DNA from: Actinacidiphila sp. DG2A-62
GTDB taxonomy: Bacteria > Actinomycetota > Actinomycetes > Streptomycetales > Streptomycetaceae
Direction of reading: 5' to 3'
DNA: 64,000 bases
NCBI RefSeq assembly: GCF_035825295.1
Contig: NZ_JAYMGI010000002.1
Location: 3,353,001 to 3,417,000 of the forward strand
Both the position numbers and the translations under genes were made by a program. The notes below the pieces were generated by a model. It saw nothing but the letters and a program-made list of their open reading frames with translations. It made no database searches and had not been told where the DNA came from. Shown one piece after another: positions 1 to 8,121 of the stretch; the first letter of the stretch is position 1, and every line of letters starts with the position of its first letter.

Positions 1-2145
1 GGCGAACCGGTGCGCCCCGCGCAACTGCCCGCGACCGTCGCGGACTTCACCGGACGCGAGACCGTGGTGCGCGAGCTGGGGCAGCAGTTGGCGCAGGCGT
101 CGCTGGGCGGCGGGGTGATGGCGGTGTCGGCGGTGGCCGGCATCGGCGGCGTCGGCAAGACCACGCTCGCGGTGCACGTCGCGCACGAGGCCCGCGACGC
201 GTTCCCCGACGGGCAGTTGTACGTCGACCTGCAGGGCACCGACGCGCGCCCGGCCGAACCGGAGGCAGTGCTCGGCGGGTTCCTGCGCGCGCTGGGCGTG
301 CCCAACCCGGCGATCCCCGACTCGCTCGCCGAGCGCGCCGCGCTCTACCGCTCCACCCTGGACGGCCGCCGGGTGCTGGCGCTGCTGGACAACGCCTACG
401 ACGCGGCGCAGATCCGGCAGTTGCTGCCGGGCACGCCGGGGTGCGCGGCGCTGGTGACCAGCCGGGTGCGGATGGTGGACCTGGCGGGCGCGCACCTGGT
501 GGACCTGGACGTGATGTCGCCGGAGGAGGCGCTGCAGCTGTTCACCCGGATCGTCGGCGAGGAGCGGGTGGCCGGCGAGCGGCAGGCGGCGCTGGACGTG
601 GTGGGTGCGTGCGGGTTCCTGCCGCTGGCGATCCGGATCGCGGCGGCCCGGCTGGCCGCGCGGCGGACCTGGACGGTCTCGGTGCTGGCCCGCAAACTCG
701 CCGACCACCGGCGGCGGCTGGACGAGCTGCGGGCCGGCGACCTGGCGGTGAAGGCGACCTTCGCGCTCGGTTACGGTCACCTGTCGGCCGCGCAGGCGCG
801 GGCGTTCCGGCTGCTGTCGCTGCCCGACGGGCCGGACATCTCGCTGGGGGCGGCGGCCGCGGTGCTGGACCTGGACCCGTACACCACCGAGGAGTTGCTG
901 GAGGCGCTGGTCGACATCAGCCTCATCGAGTCCGCGGCGCCGGCCCGTTACCGCTTCCACGACCTGCTGCGGCTGTACGCGCGCGAGTGCGCTGAGCGCG
1001 ACGAACTGCCCGAGGAGCGCTGCAACGCCGTCACCCGGCTGCTGGACTACTACCTGGCCTCGGCGGCCTCCGCGTACGCGCTGGAGCGGCCGGGCGACCG
1101 GGCGCTGGGCCACCTGGCGCCGACCACCCACCCGGGGCTGCGCTTCACCGAGCGCGACGAGGCGCTGGAGTGGCTGTTCTCCGAGGCGCAGGCGCTGCTC
1201 GCGGCGATCGAGCAGGCCGCGGCCGACGGCTGCCCGAGCTCGCTGCGGCAGGCCGTCGACCTGCTGCTGGCCACCCAGGACCTGATGGAGACCGGCATCT
1301 ACGCGCGGCAGTACCAGCAGGCGGCGCGCGCGGTGGTGGCCACCGCGCAGGAGCTGGGCGAGGGACTGGTCGAGGCGCGCGGCCGGATCTGGCTGGGCCA
1401 ACTGCTGTGCCTGTCCGGGCGGTTCCCCGAGGCCGAGGAGGAGATCACCCGCGCGCACCTGCTGGGCGTGGCCGCCGAGGACCCGATGGCCAGCAGCTAC
1501 GCGCCGAACATGCGCGGCATCATCGCGCTGCACACCCGCAGGTTCGAGGAGTCGGCGGCGTACTTCACCACCGCGCTGGAGGCGTTCCGCAGCGACGGCA
1601 GCCGCTACGGCGAGGCCGCGACGCTCAGCAACCTGTCCCGGGCGCAGCTCGAACTCGGCGACACCGAGGCGGCGTTGGACGCCTCGCGACAGGTGGTGGA
1701 GATATACCGGGACCTGGGCGCGGGCTTCCGCCCGGCCAACGGCCTGTACGCGCTGGGCATCGCGCTGACCGCGACCGGCCGGCTGGACGAGGCGCTGGAG
1801 GGGCTCACCGAGGCGCTGCACGTCTTCCGCGAGGGGCGGCAGCAGTTCTGGGAGGGCATGACGCTGTTCCGGCTGGCCAAGGTGCACCTGGCGGGCGGGA
1901 GTTGGCGGCAGGCGGCGTCGCACGCGGAGCAGGCGCTGGTCATCCTGCGGGACGTCGGCGGCGAGTGGCGGGTCGCCAACGCCCTGACGGTGCTGGGCAG
2001 CGCGCTGTTCGGGCTGGGCCAGCCGGTGCGGGCGCACGCCTGCTGGCAGGACTCGCTGGGCATCTACACCGCGCTGGGCTCGCCCGAGGCCCAGGAGGTA
2101 CGGCAGTTGCTCGGCGGCGACGCGGAGACCACGGTCGCCGTCTGA
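1..2145 (+). CDS. afsR: AfsR-type SARP regulator, NB-ARC and TPR part (5' end outside window)
   Basis: The reading frame is open from base 1, so the N-terminal part, expected to hold the SARP winged helix and BTAD, lies outside the window; the in-frame GTG at 10 is not a convincing start. What remains is an NB-ARC/STAND ATPase: P-loop GIGGVGKT about 44-51 residues after that GTG, a Walker B-like strand RRVLALLDNAYDA near 120, the sensor-like LVTSR near 147 and a GFLPLAIRIAA motif near 200. A long C-terminal TPR superhelix follows from about 430 to 690. AfsR is a cytoplasmic activator phosphorylated by AfsK that switches on afsS and antibiotic production. The identity rests on context as much as domains: a NIHAD-repeat AfsS-like peptide follows and an AfsK-type kinase with a PQQ-like propeller converges on it. 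Another SARP-STAND paralogue is the alternative. Confidence 0.85.
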   Translation, partial: GEPVRPAQLPATVADFTGRETVVRELGQQLAQASLGGGVMAVSAVAGIGGVGKTTLAVHVAHEARDAFPDGQLYVDLQGTDARPAEPEAVLGGFLRALGVPNPAIPDSLAERAALYRSTLDGRRVLALLDNAYDAAQIRQLLPGTPGCAALVTSRVRMVDLAGAHLVDLDVMSPEEALQLFTRIVGEERVAGERQAALDVVGACGFLPLAIRIAAARLAARRTWTVSVLARKLADHRRRLDELRAGDLAVKATFALGYGHLSAAQARAFRLLSLPDGPDISLGAAAAVLDLDPYTTEELLEALVDISLIESAAPARYRFHDLLRLYARECAERDELPEERCNAVTRLLDYYLASAASAYALERPGDRALGHLAPTTHPGLRFTERDEALEWLFSEAQALLAAIEQAAADGCPSSLRQAVDLLLATQDLMETGIYARQYQQAARAVVATAQELGEGLVEARGRIWLGQLLCLSGRFPEAEEEITRAHLLGVAAEDPMASSYAPNMRGIIALHTRRFEESAAYFTTALEAFRSDGSRYGEAATLSNLSRAQLELGDTEAALDASRQVVEIYRDLGAGFRPANGLYALGIALTATGRLDEALEGLTEALHVFREGRQQFWEGMTLFRLAKVHLAGGSWRQAASHAEQALVILRDVGGEWRVANALTVLGSALFGLGQPVRAHACWQDSLGIYTALGSPEAQEVRQLLGGDAETTVAV

Positions 2146-2212
2146 GGCGGGCCGAGGCGCGGCCCGGGCACGGTCGTGTCCCGGCGGCGTCTCAAGTCAT
2201 CACCAGAGCCGT

Positions 2213-2231
2213 TTATCGGTTGATTATCGGT
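2213..2231 (+). promoter_or_regulatory. SARP-type direct repeat in the afsS promoter
   Basis: TTATCGGT occurs at 2213-2220 and exactly again at 2224-2231. The period is 11 bp, i.e. a heptamer TTATCGG, 4 bp, then the heptamer again, which is the arrangement SARP proteins bind. It lies about 110 bp upstream of the afsS start, in the only AT-richer stretch of the intergenic region. AfsR is known in S. coelicolor to bind the afsS promoter over the -35 region, so this is the expected AfsR operator. The 11-nt periodicity also fits PhoP direct-repeat units, which are reported to overlap AfsR sites. I cannot fix the -10 box with certainty. Confidence 0.65.
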
Positions 2232-2340
2232 GCCTGCCAGGATTCCATCACTGACATTGAGCCGCCCGCCTGGTGATGTACGGGGGTCGTCGCTGGGCGG
2301 GCTTCATGACAGCACGTCCTCGACAGCGCAGGAGAGCACC

Positions 2341-2514
2341 ATGAGCACCGAGCCCGCTCCGACCGACGGCACGCCGGACGACCCGGACAACATCCACGCG
2401 GACGGCACGACCGACAAGCCGGTCGCCAAGCCCACCAACATCCACGCGGACGCCACGACCGACGCGACGGTCGTGAAGCCCACCAACATCCACGCGGACG
2501 GCACCAAGCTCTGA
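2341..2514 (+). CDS. afsS: AfsS-like small repeat protein
   Basis: A 57-residue acidic, Thr/Asp/Pro-rich peptide starts at ATG 2341 behind a purine-rich AGGAGAG. Its core is three copies of the hexapeptide NIHAD(G/A), at about residues 17, 33 and 50, in a 16-17 residue period with KPTNIHAD shared by the last two. AfsS of S. coelicolor is a similarly tiny protein with repeated Asn-x-His-Ala motifs, encoded directly downstream of afsR, and it stimulates actinorhodin and undecylprodigiosin synthesis by a mechanism that remains unclear. Position, size, repeat type and the SARP repeats in front all agree. There is no signal peptide, membrane segment or known fold. It is followed by a strong hairpin terminator. 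Confidence 0.8.
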   Translation: MSTEPAPTDGTPDDPDNIHADGTTDKPVAKPTNIHADATTDATVVKPTNIHADGTKL

Positions 2515-2690
2515 CCCGGGGGGGACCACGGGGAGGGGCCCACCGGACGACGGGGGAACGACGGGGGACACGGAAAGCGCGGGGGATCACGGGGGACCAG
2601 GGGGATCACGGGGAACCACGGGGGGGACCGGGAAAAGGGGGAAGGCCCAGGGGGCCGGGAACTCGGGGGGCCGAGTGCGATTCCCGGGGG
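2515..2690 (+). repeat. G-rich degenerate repeats downstream of afsS
   Basis: Immediately after the afsS stop there is about 175 bp of purine-rich sequence made of GGGG(G/A)ACCACGGGG and GGGGATCACGGGG-like units, with many runs of four to six G on the + strand. It would be transcribed as part of the afsS 3' UTR before the terminator at 2696-2734. It could fold as G-quadruplex in RNA or in the coding-strand DNA. I see no gene in it. Confidence 0.6.
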
Positions 2691-2695
2691 GCCGA

Positions 2696-2734
2696 GGACC
2701 GACCGCGGCGCGGAGGGGGCGCCGCGGTCGGTCC
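2696..2734. terminator. Strong bidirectional terminator between afsS and afsK
   Basis: A perfect 16-bp stem pairs 2696-2711 with 2719-2734 around a 7-nt loop and is followed on the + strand by CTTTTCC. It sits between the converging afsS and afsK genes, 182 bp after the afsS stop and 80 bp after the afsK stop, so it can end transcripts from both sides. Confidence 0.85.
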
Positions 2735-2813
2735 CTTTTCCGCGTCCGGCGCCGCCGCGGCCACGAGCGGACCCGGGTGCCCGCGACGGGCGCGTCAGGC
2801 CCGCGACGGGCCG

Positions 2814-5348
2814 TCAGGCCCGGCGGGAGGTGACGCCGGTGCCCTTCGCCGCGTCCAGCGCGTACACGCAGCGGTCCTTGGAGCAGGCGTAGACCACGCC
2901 GTCCGCGGCGACCGGGGAGCCGGTGATCTCCCCGCCGGTCTCCAGCCGCCAGCGCAGCATGCCGCCGGCCGCGTCGACGGTGTAGAGGCAGTGGTCCTTG
3001 GAGCCGAAGTGCACCCGGCCGCCGGCCGCCGCGGGCGACCCGACGATCTCGCCCTGCGCGGCGAACCGCCAGCGCGGGGTGCCGGCCACCGCGTCCAGCG
3101 TGTAGAGGGCGCTGCCCGCGCCGAGGTGCACCGAGCCGCCGCTGACCACGACCGGCTCGACGGACTGCCGCGGCTCGGTGGCCACCCGCCAGCGGTCCCG
3201 GCCGTCGGCCGGGTCGAGCGCGTAGACCGTGCCGAGGTGGTCCACCACGTAGACCCCGCCGCCGGAAGCGGCGGGGCCCGGGACGTGCGCGGGCGGCGCG
3301 AACATCACCGCCGGCGCGTCGAAGTGCCAGCGCTCGGCGCCGGTGCGCACGTCGAGCGCGAGCACCCGGGTGCCGGCGACGAGGTGCACCACGCCGTCCG
3401 CGACCACCGGCCGGGTCGGCACCGCGCCGGCCGCGCCGGGGTCGCCGACCGGGTGCGACCAGCGCTCGGCGCCGGTGACCGCGTCGACCGCGTGCAGCAG
3501 GCCGCCGCCCTGGTAGTAGACGACACCGTCGGTCACCACCGGGCCCGACTCGGGCGACTCGAACTCGGCCTGCGCGCCGCCGCGTTCCCAGCGCAGCGCG
3601 CCGGTCGCCGCGTCCCAGGCCTGGACGCCGCCGCCGCGGGTGGCGGTGACGACGGCGCCGCCGCCGGCCCGCACCGCGTAGACCCAGCCGTCGATGGAGG
3701 TGCGCCAGCGGTCGGTGCCGTCGGCGGCGTCGAGGGCGAAGAGGCTGGGGCCGTCGGAGGCGTGGATGCGGCCGCCCTCGACCGCCATCGTCCAGGCCAC
3801 GTCACGGGTCTTGAACTGCCGCCGGCCGCTCGCGGTGTCCAGGGCGTGCACCTCGAAGGAGGTGACGTAGAGCAGGCCGCCGGCGACCGCGGGGGTGCCC
3901 CACACGTCGTTCGACATCCGGAAGCGCCAGGGGCGCCACTCCCCCGGCGCGGCGGCCGGAGACGACACCTGGGCGGGAGGCGCGGCGGAGGAGGCGGAGG
4001 CGGCGCGGTGCGCGCCCCTGCCCCCGCCGCCGCCCGGGCCGCCGGGTCCCTGCTGCCCGGTCCTGCCGTGCACCCACTCGGTGCCGGGCGCCGGGCCCGC
4101 CGCCGCCTTGCGGCCGGCCACCTCGGCGACCCGGGGGCCCGGCCCGATCGGGGCGGAGCCGGCCAGCCGGACCGAGGCGGAGGGCCAGACCGGGGGCGCG
4201 GCGCCGTCGGCGGCGGGCGCGACCCGCGGGGCCTGCGCGGGCCGGGGCGGCGACTGGGGCGCGGGCGGGGACTGCGGCGGGGGCGGCGCGTTCAGCACCG
4301 GGACCTGCGGTCCCGACGGCAGCGCGCCCTGTCCGGCGGGCGGCTGCGTCCCCGGTGACCGGGGGCCGGGCGACTGCGGGCCGGGCGGCGCGCCGACCGG
4401 CTGGGGGCGTGCGGCGTGCGCGCCCCGGCCGCTGCCGGCGGGCACGGCGGAGCGCCCGCTGCGGCGCTGCTCTATCAGCGCGACCGCGCCGGGCGGCAGC
4501 CAGGCGGAGGCGGTGCCGGTGTCGTCGCCGCCGGCGGAGAACAGGTGCGGCGCGAGCTGTGCCTGGAGGTCGGCGGGGGTGGGCCGGCGCTCGGCCTCCA
4601 TCCGCATGCACGACTCGATGAGCGGACGCAGCTCGTCCGGCAGCCCGGCCAGGTCCGGGCCCTCGCGCAACAGCATGAAGACGGTCTCGACCGGGTTGGC
4701 GCCGTGGAAGGGCGCGTGTCCGGTGGCGGCGAAGACCAGCGTCGAGCCGAGCGAGAAGACGTCGCTGGCGCCGCGCACGCTGCGCGAGTCGCGGGCCTGC
4801 TCGGGCGACATGTAGGCGGGGGTGCCGACCGCGACGTTGGTCATCGTCAGGCGGGTGTTGGAGACGCCCGAGGCGATGCCGAAGTCGATCACCCGCGGGC
4901 CGTCCTCGACCACCAGCACGTTGGACGGCTTCATGTCGCGGTGGACCAGGCCGGCGGCGTGGATGGACTGCAGCGCCTCGGCGATGCCGGCGGCGAGCCA
5001 GCGCACCGCCTGCGCGGGCATCGGCCCCGACTCGTTGACGATCTCCTCCAGGGAGGGCGCCGGGACGTAGGCGGTGGCGAGCCAGGGCACCGCGGCGCGC
5101 GGGTCGGCGTCGACCACGGCGGCGGTGTAGAAGCCGGAGACCGCGCGGGCGGCCTCCACCTCGCGGGTGAAGCGGACCCGGAAGAGCTGGTCCTCGGCGA
5201 GTTCGGCGCGCACCGTCTTGATCGCCACGCGGCGGCCGGAGGCCGAGCGGGCGAGATAGACCAGCCCCATGCCGCCGGCGCCGAGCCGCCCCAGCACCTC
5301 GAAAGGGCCGATCCGTCTCGGGTCGTGCTGCGTCAGCTGCTCCACCAC
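2814..5348 (-). CDS. afsK: AfsK-type Ser/Thr protein kinase with C-terminal PQQ-like propeller
   Basis: The 844-residue protein begins at GTG 5348, chosen because GGAGG lies 10 nt upstream and the family N-terminus VEQLTQHDPRRIGPFEVLG follows; 50 more codons are open upstream but look non-native. The N-terminal Hanks kinase domain (about 12-270) has the glycine loop GAGGMG, the VAIK lysine, HRDMKPSN catalytic loop, DFG and the GTPAYMSPEQ activation segment. A Pro/Ala/Gly-rich linker of about 180 residues leads to a C-terminal beta-propeller of repeated GGVVY...ALDAATG...RW units typical of PQQ-like repeats. AfsK autophosphorylates and phosphorylates AfsR, coupling a signal to antibiotic regulation. 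No transmembrane helix is evident, consistent with a peripheral membrane or cytoplasmic kinase. It converges with afsR-afsS. Confidence 0.9.
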   Translation of the reverse strand: MVEQLTQHDPRRIGPFEVLGRLGAGGMGLVYLARSASGRRVAIKTVRAELAEDQLFRVRFTREVEAARAVSGFYTAAVVDADPRAAVPWLATAYVPAPSLEEIVNESGPMPAQAVRWLAAGIAEALQSIHAAGLVHRDMKPSNVLVVEDGPRVIDFGIASGVSNTRLTMTNVAVGTPAYMSPEQARDSRSVRGASDVFSLGSTLVFAATGHAPFHGANPVETVFMLLREGPDLAGLPDELRPLIESCMRMEAERRPTPADLQAQLAPHLFSAGGDDTGTASAWLPPGAVALIEQRRSGRSAVPAGSGRGAHAARPQPVGAPPGPQSPGPRSPGTQPPAGQGALPSGPQVPVLNAPPPPQSPPAPQSPPRPAQAPRVAPAADGAAPPVWPSASVRLAGSAPIGPGPRVAEVAGRKAAAGPAPGTEWVHGRTGQQGPGGPGGGGGRGAHRAASASSAAPPAQVSSPAAAPGEWRPWRFRMSNDVWGTPAVAGGLLYVTSFEVHALDTASGRRQFKTRDVAWTMAVEGGRIHASDGPSLFALDAADGTDRWRTSIDGWVYAVRAGGGAVVTATRGGGVQAWDAATGALRWERGGAQAEFESPESGPVVTDGVVYYQGGGLLHAVDAVTGAERWSHPVGDPGAAGAVPTRPVVADGVVHLVAGTRVLALDVRTGAERWHFDAPAVMFAPPAHVPGPAASGGGVYVVDHLGTVYALDPADGRDRWRVATEPRQSVEPVVVSGGSVHLGAGSALYTLDAVAGTPRWRFAAQGEIVGSPAAAGGRVHFGSKDHCLYTVDAAGGMLRWRLETGGEITGSPVAADGVVYACSKDRCVYALDAAKGTGVTSRRA

Positions 5349-5464
5349 TGCCCTGTCACCTCCCCGTGCCCGCGCGGTCCGCGGCCGTTCCCCGTGCGGT
5401 CCGGCCCCGTGCGGCCCGTCGTCGGCTCCCGCGCCAGGGTACGGGCCTGATTCTTCCTGGGAAG

Positions 5465-5488
5465 GGCCCCGGTTGCGAACCCGGGGCC
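5465..5488. other. GC-rich hairpin in the afsK/VOC spacer
   Basis: GGCCCC at 5465-5470 can pair with GGGGCC at 5483-5488, with CCGGTT/AACCCGG almost closing the loop (one bulged C). It lies 103 bp past the VOC stop and 117 bp before the afsK start on the same strand. No T-run follows on the minus strand, so a terminator role for the VOC gene is only possible. Nothing else is recognisable in 5349-5590. Confidence 0.3.
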
Positions 5489-5590
5489 GCCGCGACACGC
5501 CCGCGGACCGAACTCGTTATCATCCGCGCGGTCGTCCGCGGGCGCCGTCCCCGCCGCCCGCGAGTCCCGCGGCGCGAGGCCGCGCGGCTG

Positions 5591-6374
5591 TCACGCCGCG
5601 CCGCTCGTGCGCAGGACGTCGATGACCGCGAAGGCCGCGCCCTGGTCGTCGGTGACGACCGCGGTGCGGCCGAACGGCGAGTCGTGCGGCTCGTGGAAGA
5701 CCGTCCCGCCGAGCCTGCGCACGGTGTCGGCGGCCGTGTCGCAGTCCGCGACGACGAAGTACGTCTGGTACGCGGACGGCGCGTCGGGCGGCAGGTCGCC
5801 GCCGCGCCGCATCCGGCCGGCCACCGGGTCCTCCGGGGCCTCGGGCAGCGACCAGACCTTGTAGTCGAAGCCGACGCCGTCGCCGATCTGGCGCGTCCGG
5901 TAGCCGAACACCGCCTCGTAGAAGGGGTCGACGGCGGCGGCGTCCAGGGTGTGGTTCTCGGTCCAGCAGTACGCGCCGGGCTCGCCGACCACGTCGAAGC
6001 CGGGGCGGGCGCCGGGCTGCCAGAGGGAGAACGCCGAGCCGCCGGGGTCGAGCGCGCCGACCATCACGCCGGCGGCCCCCACCGGGTCCGGGCCGAAGAG
6101 GATGTGGCCGCCGGCGTCGGTGATCCGCACGGCGGTCCTGGCGGCGTCCGCGGTCGCGAAGTACACGCCCCAGGCGGTGGGCATCGCGGGATCGGCCTTG
6201 GGCATGAGCGCGGCGGCGGCCCTCCCGTCGCGGCGGGCGATCGTGTAGTTGCCGGCGCTCTCGCCCTGGTCCTCGAAGGTCCAGCCGAACAGCTCCCCGT
6301 AGAAGCGCGCAGGCCGCGAGATCGGGCAGCATCACGTCGGCCCAGCAGGGCGCGCCCTCGCCGAAAGCGGTCAT
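5591..6374 (-). pseudogene. VOC-family (glyoxalase/bleomycin-resistance fold) protein, frameshifted
   Basis: Two reading frames together make one normal two-domain VOC protein of about 260 residues. The N-terminus starts at ATG 6374 behind GAGAGG and reads MTAFGEGAPCWADVMLPDLAA, then the frame breaks. Removing the single base at 6311 restores DLAAARFYGELFGW, the canonical opening of the first VOC domain, and joins it to the second frame, which runs to the TGA at 5591 and includes NHTLDAAAVDPFYEAVFGYR (second domain) and the closing ADCDTAADTVRRLGGTVFHEP region. Such proteins bind metal and small substrates or drugs; the substrate here is unknown. The break is either a real one-base insertion or a sequencing error. 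The rest of the frame is undecayed, favouring error or very recent loss. Confidence 0.75.
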
Positions 6375-6651
6375 GATCGGGTCCTCTCTGTGCTCTTCTC
6401 CCGCGTACCGCCCACCGTAGCGAGTGATCTGCGTCACCACACCGACGTTAATCGAACATATGGTCAATTCTTTTCGGCCGCCTCCGACGACCCCTCCAAA
6501 CCGCCGCAAACCCCTCGTTCGACGCAATCCGAGCGGCCTCGACGGGACCCGAGGGACGTCTGAGAAACCGTGGCTGAGCTGCCGGTTCGTCAAGTGGAGT
6601 CGGGCATTCCCCGTTTGCACGCGGCCAGATCGCGCGCTGATCACGCGTCGG

Positions 6652-6657
6652 TAAACT
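6652..6657 (+). promoter_or_regulatory. -10 box of a leaderless tetR-family gene
   Basis: TAAACT (TANNNT class) ends 6 nt before ATG 6664, placing the transcription start at the start codon; no Shine-Dalgarno sequence is present. The rest of 6375-6663 holds an imperfect palindrome GAACATATGGTC near 6457-6468 that could be an operator, and no gene. Confidence 0.5.
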
Positions 6658-6663
6658 GACGGC

Positions 6664-7311
6664 ATGACAGGACAAGTTCGCACCGTTGACGGCCGCGTGG
6701 CGGGCCGCCGCGGACAGGCGACGCGGCAGAAGCTGCTCGACTGCCTCGGCGAGATGCTCAGCACGTCGCCGTACCGCGACGTCAAGGTGATCGACGTCGC
6801 CCGGATGGCGGGCACCTCCCCCGCGACCTTCTACCAGTACTTCCCCGACGTCGAAGGCGCCGTGCTGGAGCTCGCCGACGAGATGGCCAAGGAGGGCGCG
6901 GGGCTGACCTCCCTCGTCGCCGGCCGCACCTGGACCGGCCGGGCGGGCGCGCAGGCCGCCGAGGAGCTGGTCGACGGCTTCCTCTCCTTCTGGCGCAGGA
7001 ACGACGCGATCCTCCGGGTGATCGACCTCGGCGCGGCCGAGGGCGACAAGCGGTTCCACCGCATCCGGATGAAGATCCTCAACGCGGTGACCGGCTCCCT
7101 CACCGAGTCCATCCGGGAGCTGCAGGAGAAGGGGCGCGTGGACAAGGAGGTCAGCGCGCCGGCCGTGGCCGGCTCGCTGGTCGCCATGCTGGCGGCCGTC
7201 GCGGCCCACCAGAAAGGTTTCAGCGGCACCGGCGTCAAGCAGGCCGACCTGAAGCCGAACCTCGCGCTGCTGGTGCACCTAGGGGTGACCGGCAAGAAAC
7301 CGCCGAAGTAG
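6664..7311 (+). CDS. TetR/AcrR family transcriptional regulator
   Basis: A 215-residue protein with an N-terminal TetR helix-turn-helix: RRGQATRQKLLDCLGEM for helix 1 and VIDVARMAGTSPATFYQYFP (about 40-60) for the recognition region. The C-terminal ligand-binding half is helical and Ala/Leu-rich, with no recognisable ligand motif. It likely represses itself or a neighbour; the divergent VOC gene upstream is the obvious candidate target because the two starts share a 289-bp intergenic region. Translation probably starts leaderless at ATG 6664. A TetR gene beside afsK is, as far as I recall, also found in S. coelicolor. Function beyond DNA binding is not predicted. Confidence 0.88.
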   Translation: MTGQVRTVDGRVAGRRGQATRQKLLDCLGEMLSTSPYRDVKVIDVARMAGTSPATFYQYFPDVEGAVLELADEMAKEGAGLTSLVAGRTWTGRAGAQAAEELVDGFLSFWRRNDAILRVIDLGAAEGDKRFHRIRMKILNAVTGSLTESIRELQEKGRVDKEVSAPAVAGSLVAMLAAVAAHQKGFSGTGVKQADLKPNLALLVHLGVTGKKPPK

Positions 7312-7576
7312 GCAGCGGTTCCAGCCCGCCGCCGGCCGCCCGCCGGGCATCCGCCCGGACCCGGCCGCCCCGGGGGCTCCGGCCGCCCGCCGCTCCAGCC
7401 GTCCTGCCATACGACGCCACGTCGTCCTTCCGGCGCGGGCGCCCGCACGTGACCTCGGGGAAGTCCGCGCGGCGCCCGCGCCGTACGCGTGTCCGGCGAC
7501 GCCGCCCGTACGCCCGCCGACGCCCGGTCGCCGCCCGGTCGCCGCCCGGGCGGCGACCCGCGCCGCCGCGCCCGGC

Positions 7577-7840
7577 ATGATGGCGTCCATGACCAGCAGC
7601 CCGACGCCCGGCGGACCGCGGCGCAGCGCCCTGTCCCGGTTCCTGTCCCCCGGCGCCGACTCCTCCACCCCGCAGCTGCGCGCCTACGCGGCCGTGTGGG
7701 GCCTGTTGCTGCCGCTGTGGGTGAGCGCGCAGTGGTGGACGCATCCGGACACGCTGCGGCGGGTACTGTACGTGCTGCTGTCCGTCGTCTCCCTGACGCA
7801 GTCGCTCAGCGCCCTCGCGCTGCTGCGCAAGCGCCGCTGA
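7577..7840 (+). CDS. Small hypothetical membrane protein
   Basis: An 87-residue ORF with strong third-position GC in the part from QLRAYAAVWG to the end. Two hydrophobic stretches are seen, about 38-52 (AVWGLLLPLWVSAQW) and 62-82 (VLYVLLSVVSLTQSLSALALL), with a basic C-terminus RKRR, fitting a two-helix inner-membrane protein. There are three possible ATG starts, at 7577, 7580 and 7589, none with a good Shine-Dalgarno sequence, so the N-terminus is uncertain. No family is recognised. Confidence 0.6.
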   Translation: MMASMTSSPTPGGPRRSALSRFLSPGADSSTPQLRAYAAVWGLLLPLWVSAQWWTHPDTLRRVLYVLLSVVSLTQSLSALALLRKRR

Positions 7841-7850
7841 GGGTACGGCC

Positions 7851-7892
7851 GGGGGCCGCCGAGCGCACGGGCGGGGGCCGCCGAGCGTACGG
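7851..7892. repeat. Short direct repeat in an intergenic region
   Basis: GGGGGCCGCCGAGCG(C/T)ACGG appears twice, starting near 7851 and 7874. It lies between the small membrane protein and the flavoprotein. The remaining 230 bp up to 8121 is GC-rich with no further recognisable element. Confidence 0.4.
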
Positions 7893-8121
7893 CCGAGGCC
7901 GTGACGGGCCGGGCGCGCGGCGGGCGGCAGGCGCCACCCGCACGCTGGGCGGGCGGCGCCGTCCCCGCGGCGGGCGACGGCGCCGCCCGCGAGCCGTCCC
8001 GTGTGCCGAGGCGCGCACGTGTCCGGTCCGCGCCCCCGGGGGTTACCGCGCGATACCACGACGCTTACCGTCTTCTTGGCATTTCATCGTCACGACACTT
8101 CAGGTCCCGGGAGTCCCCACC

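Noticed and set aside
2991..4358. Long + strand ORFs across afsK and across most other genes
   Set aside because: High GC gives long antisense ORFs; their proteins are His/Arg/Gly/Val-rich shadows without family motifs.
5465..5488. Hairpin resembling a tRNA T-arm (GGTTGCGAACC)
   Set aside because: No acceptor, D or anticodon arms flank it and the loop does not match TTCRA; it is an ordinary GC-rich hairpin.
7489..8121. N-terminal extension of the FMO-like protein
   Set aside because: The extension overlaps the small membrane protein in another frame and is Arg/Pro/Gly-rich; ATG 8122 has a good ribosome-binding site before the FAD motif.
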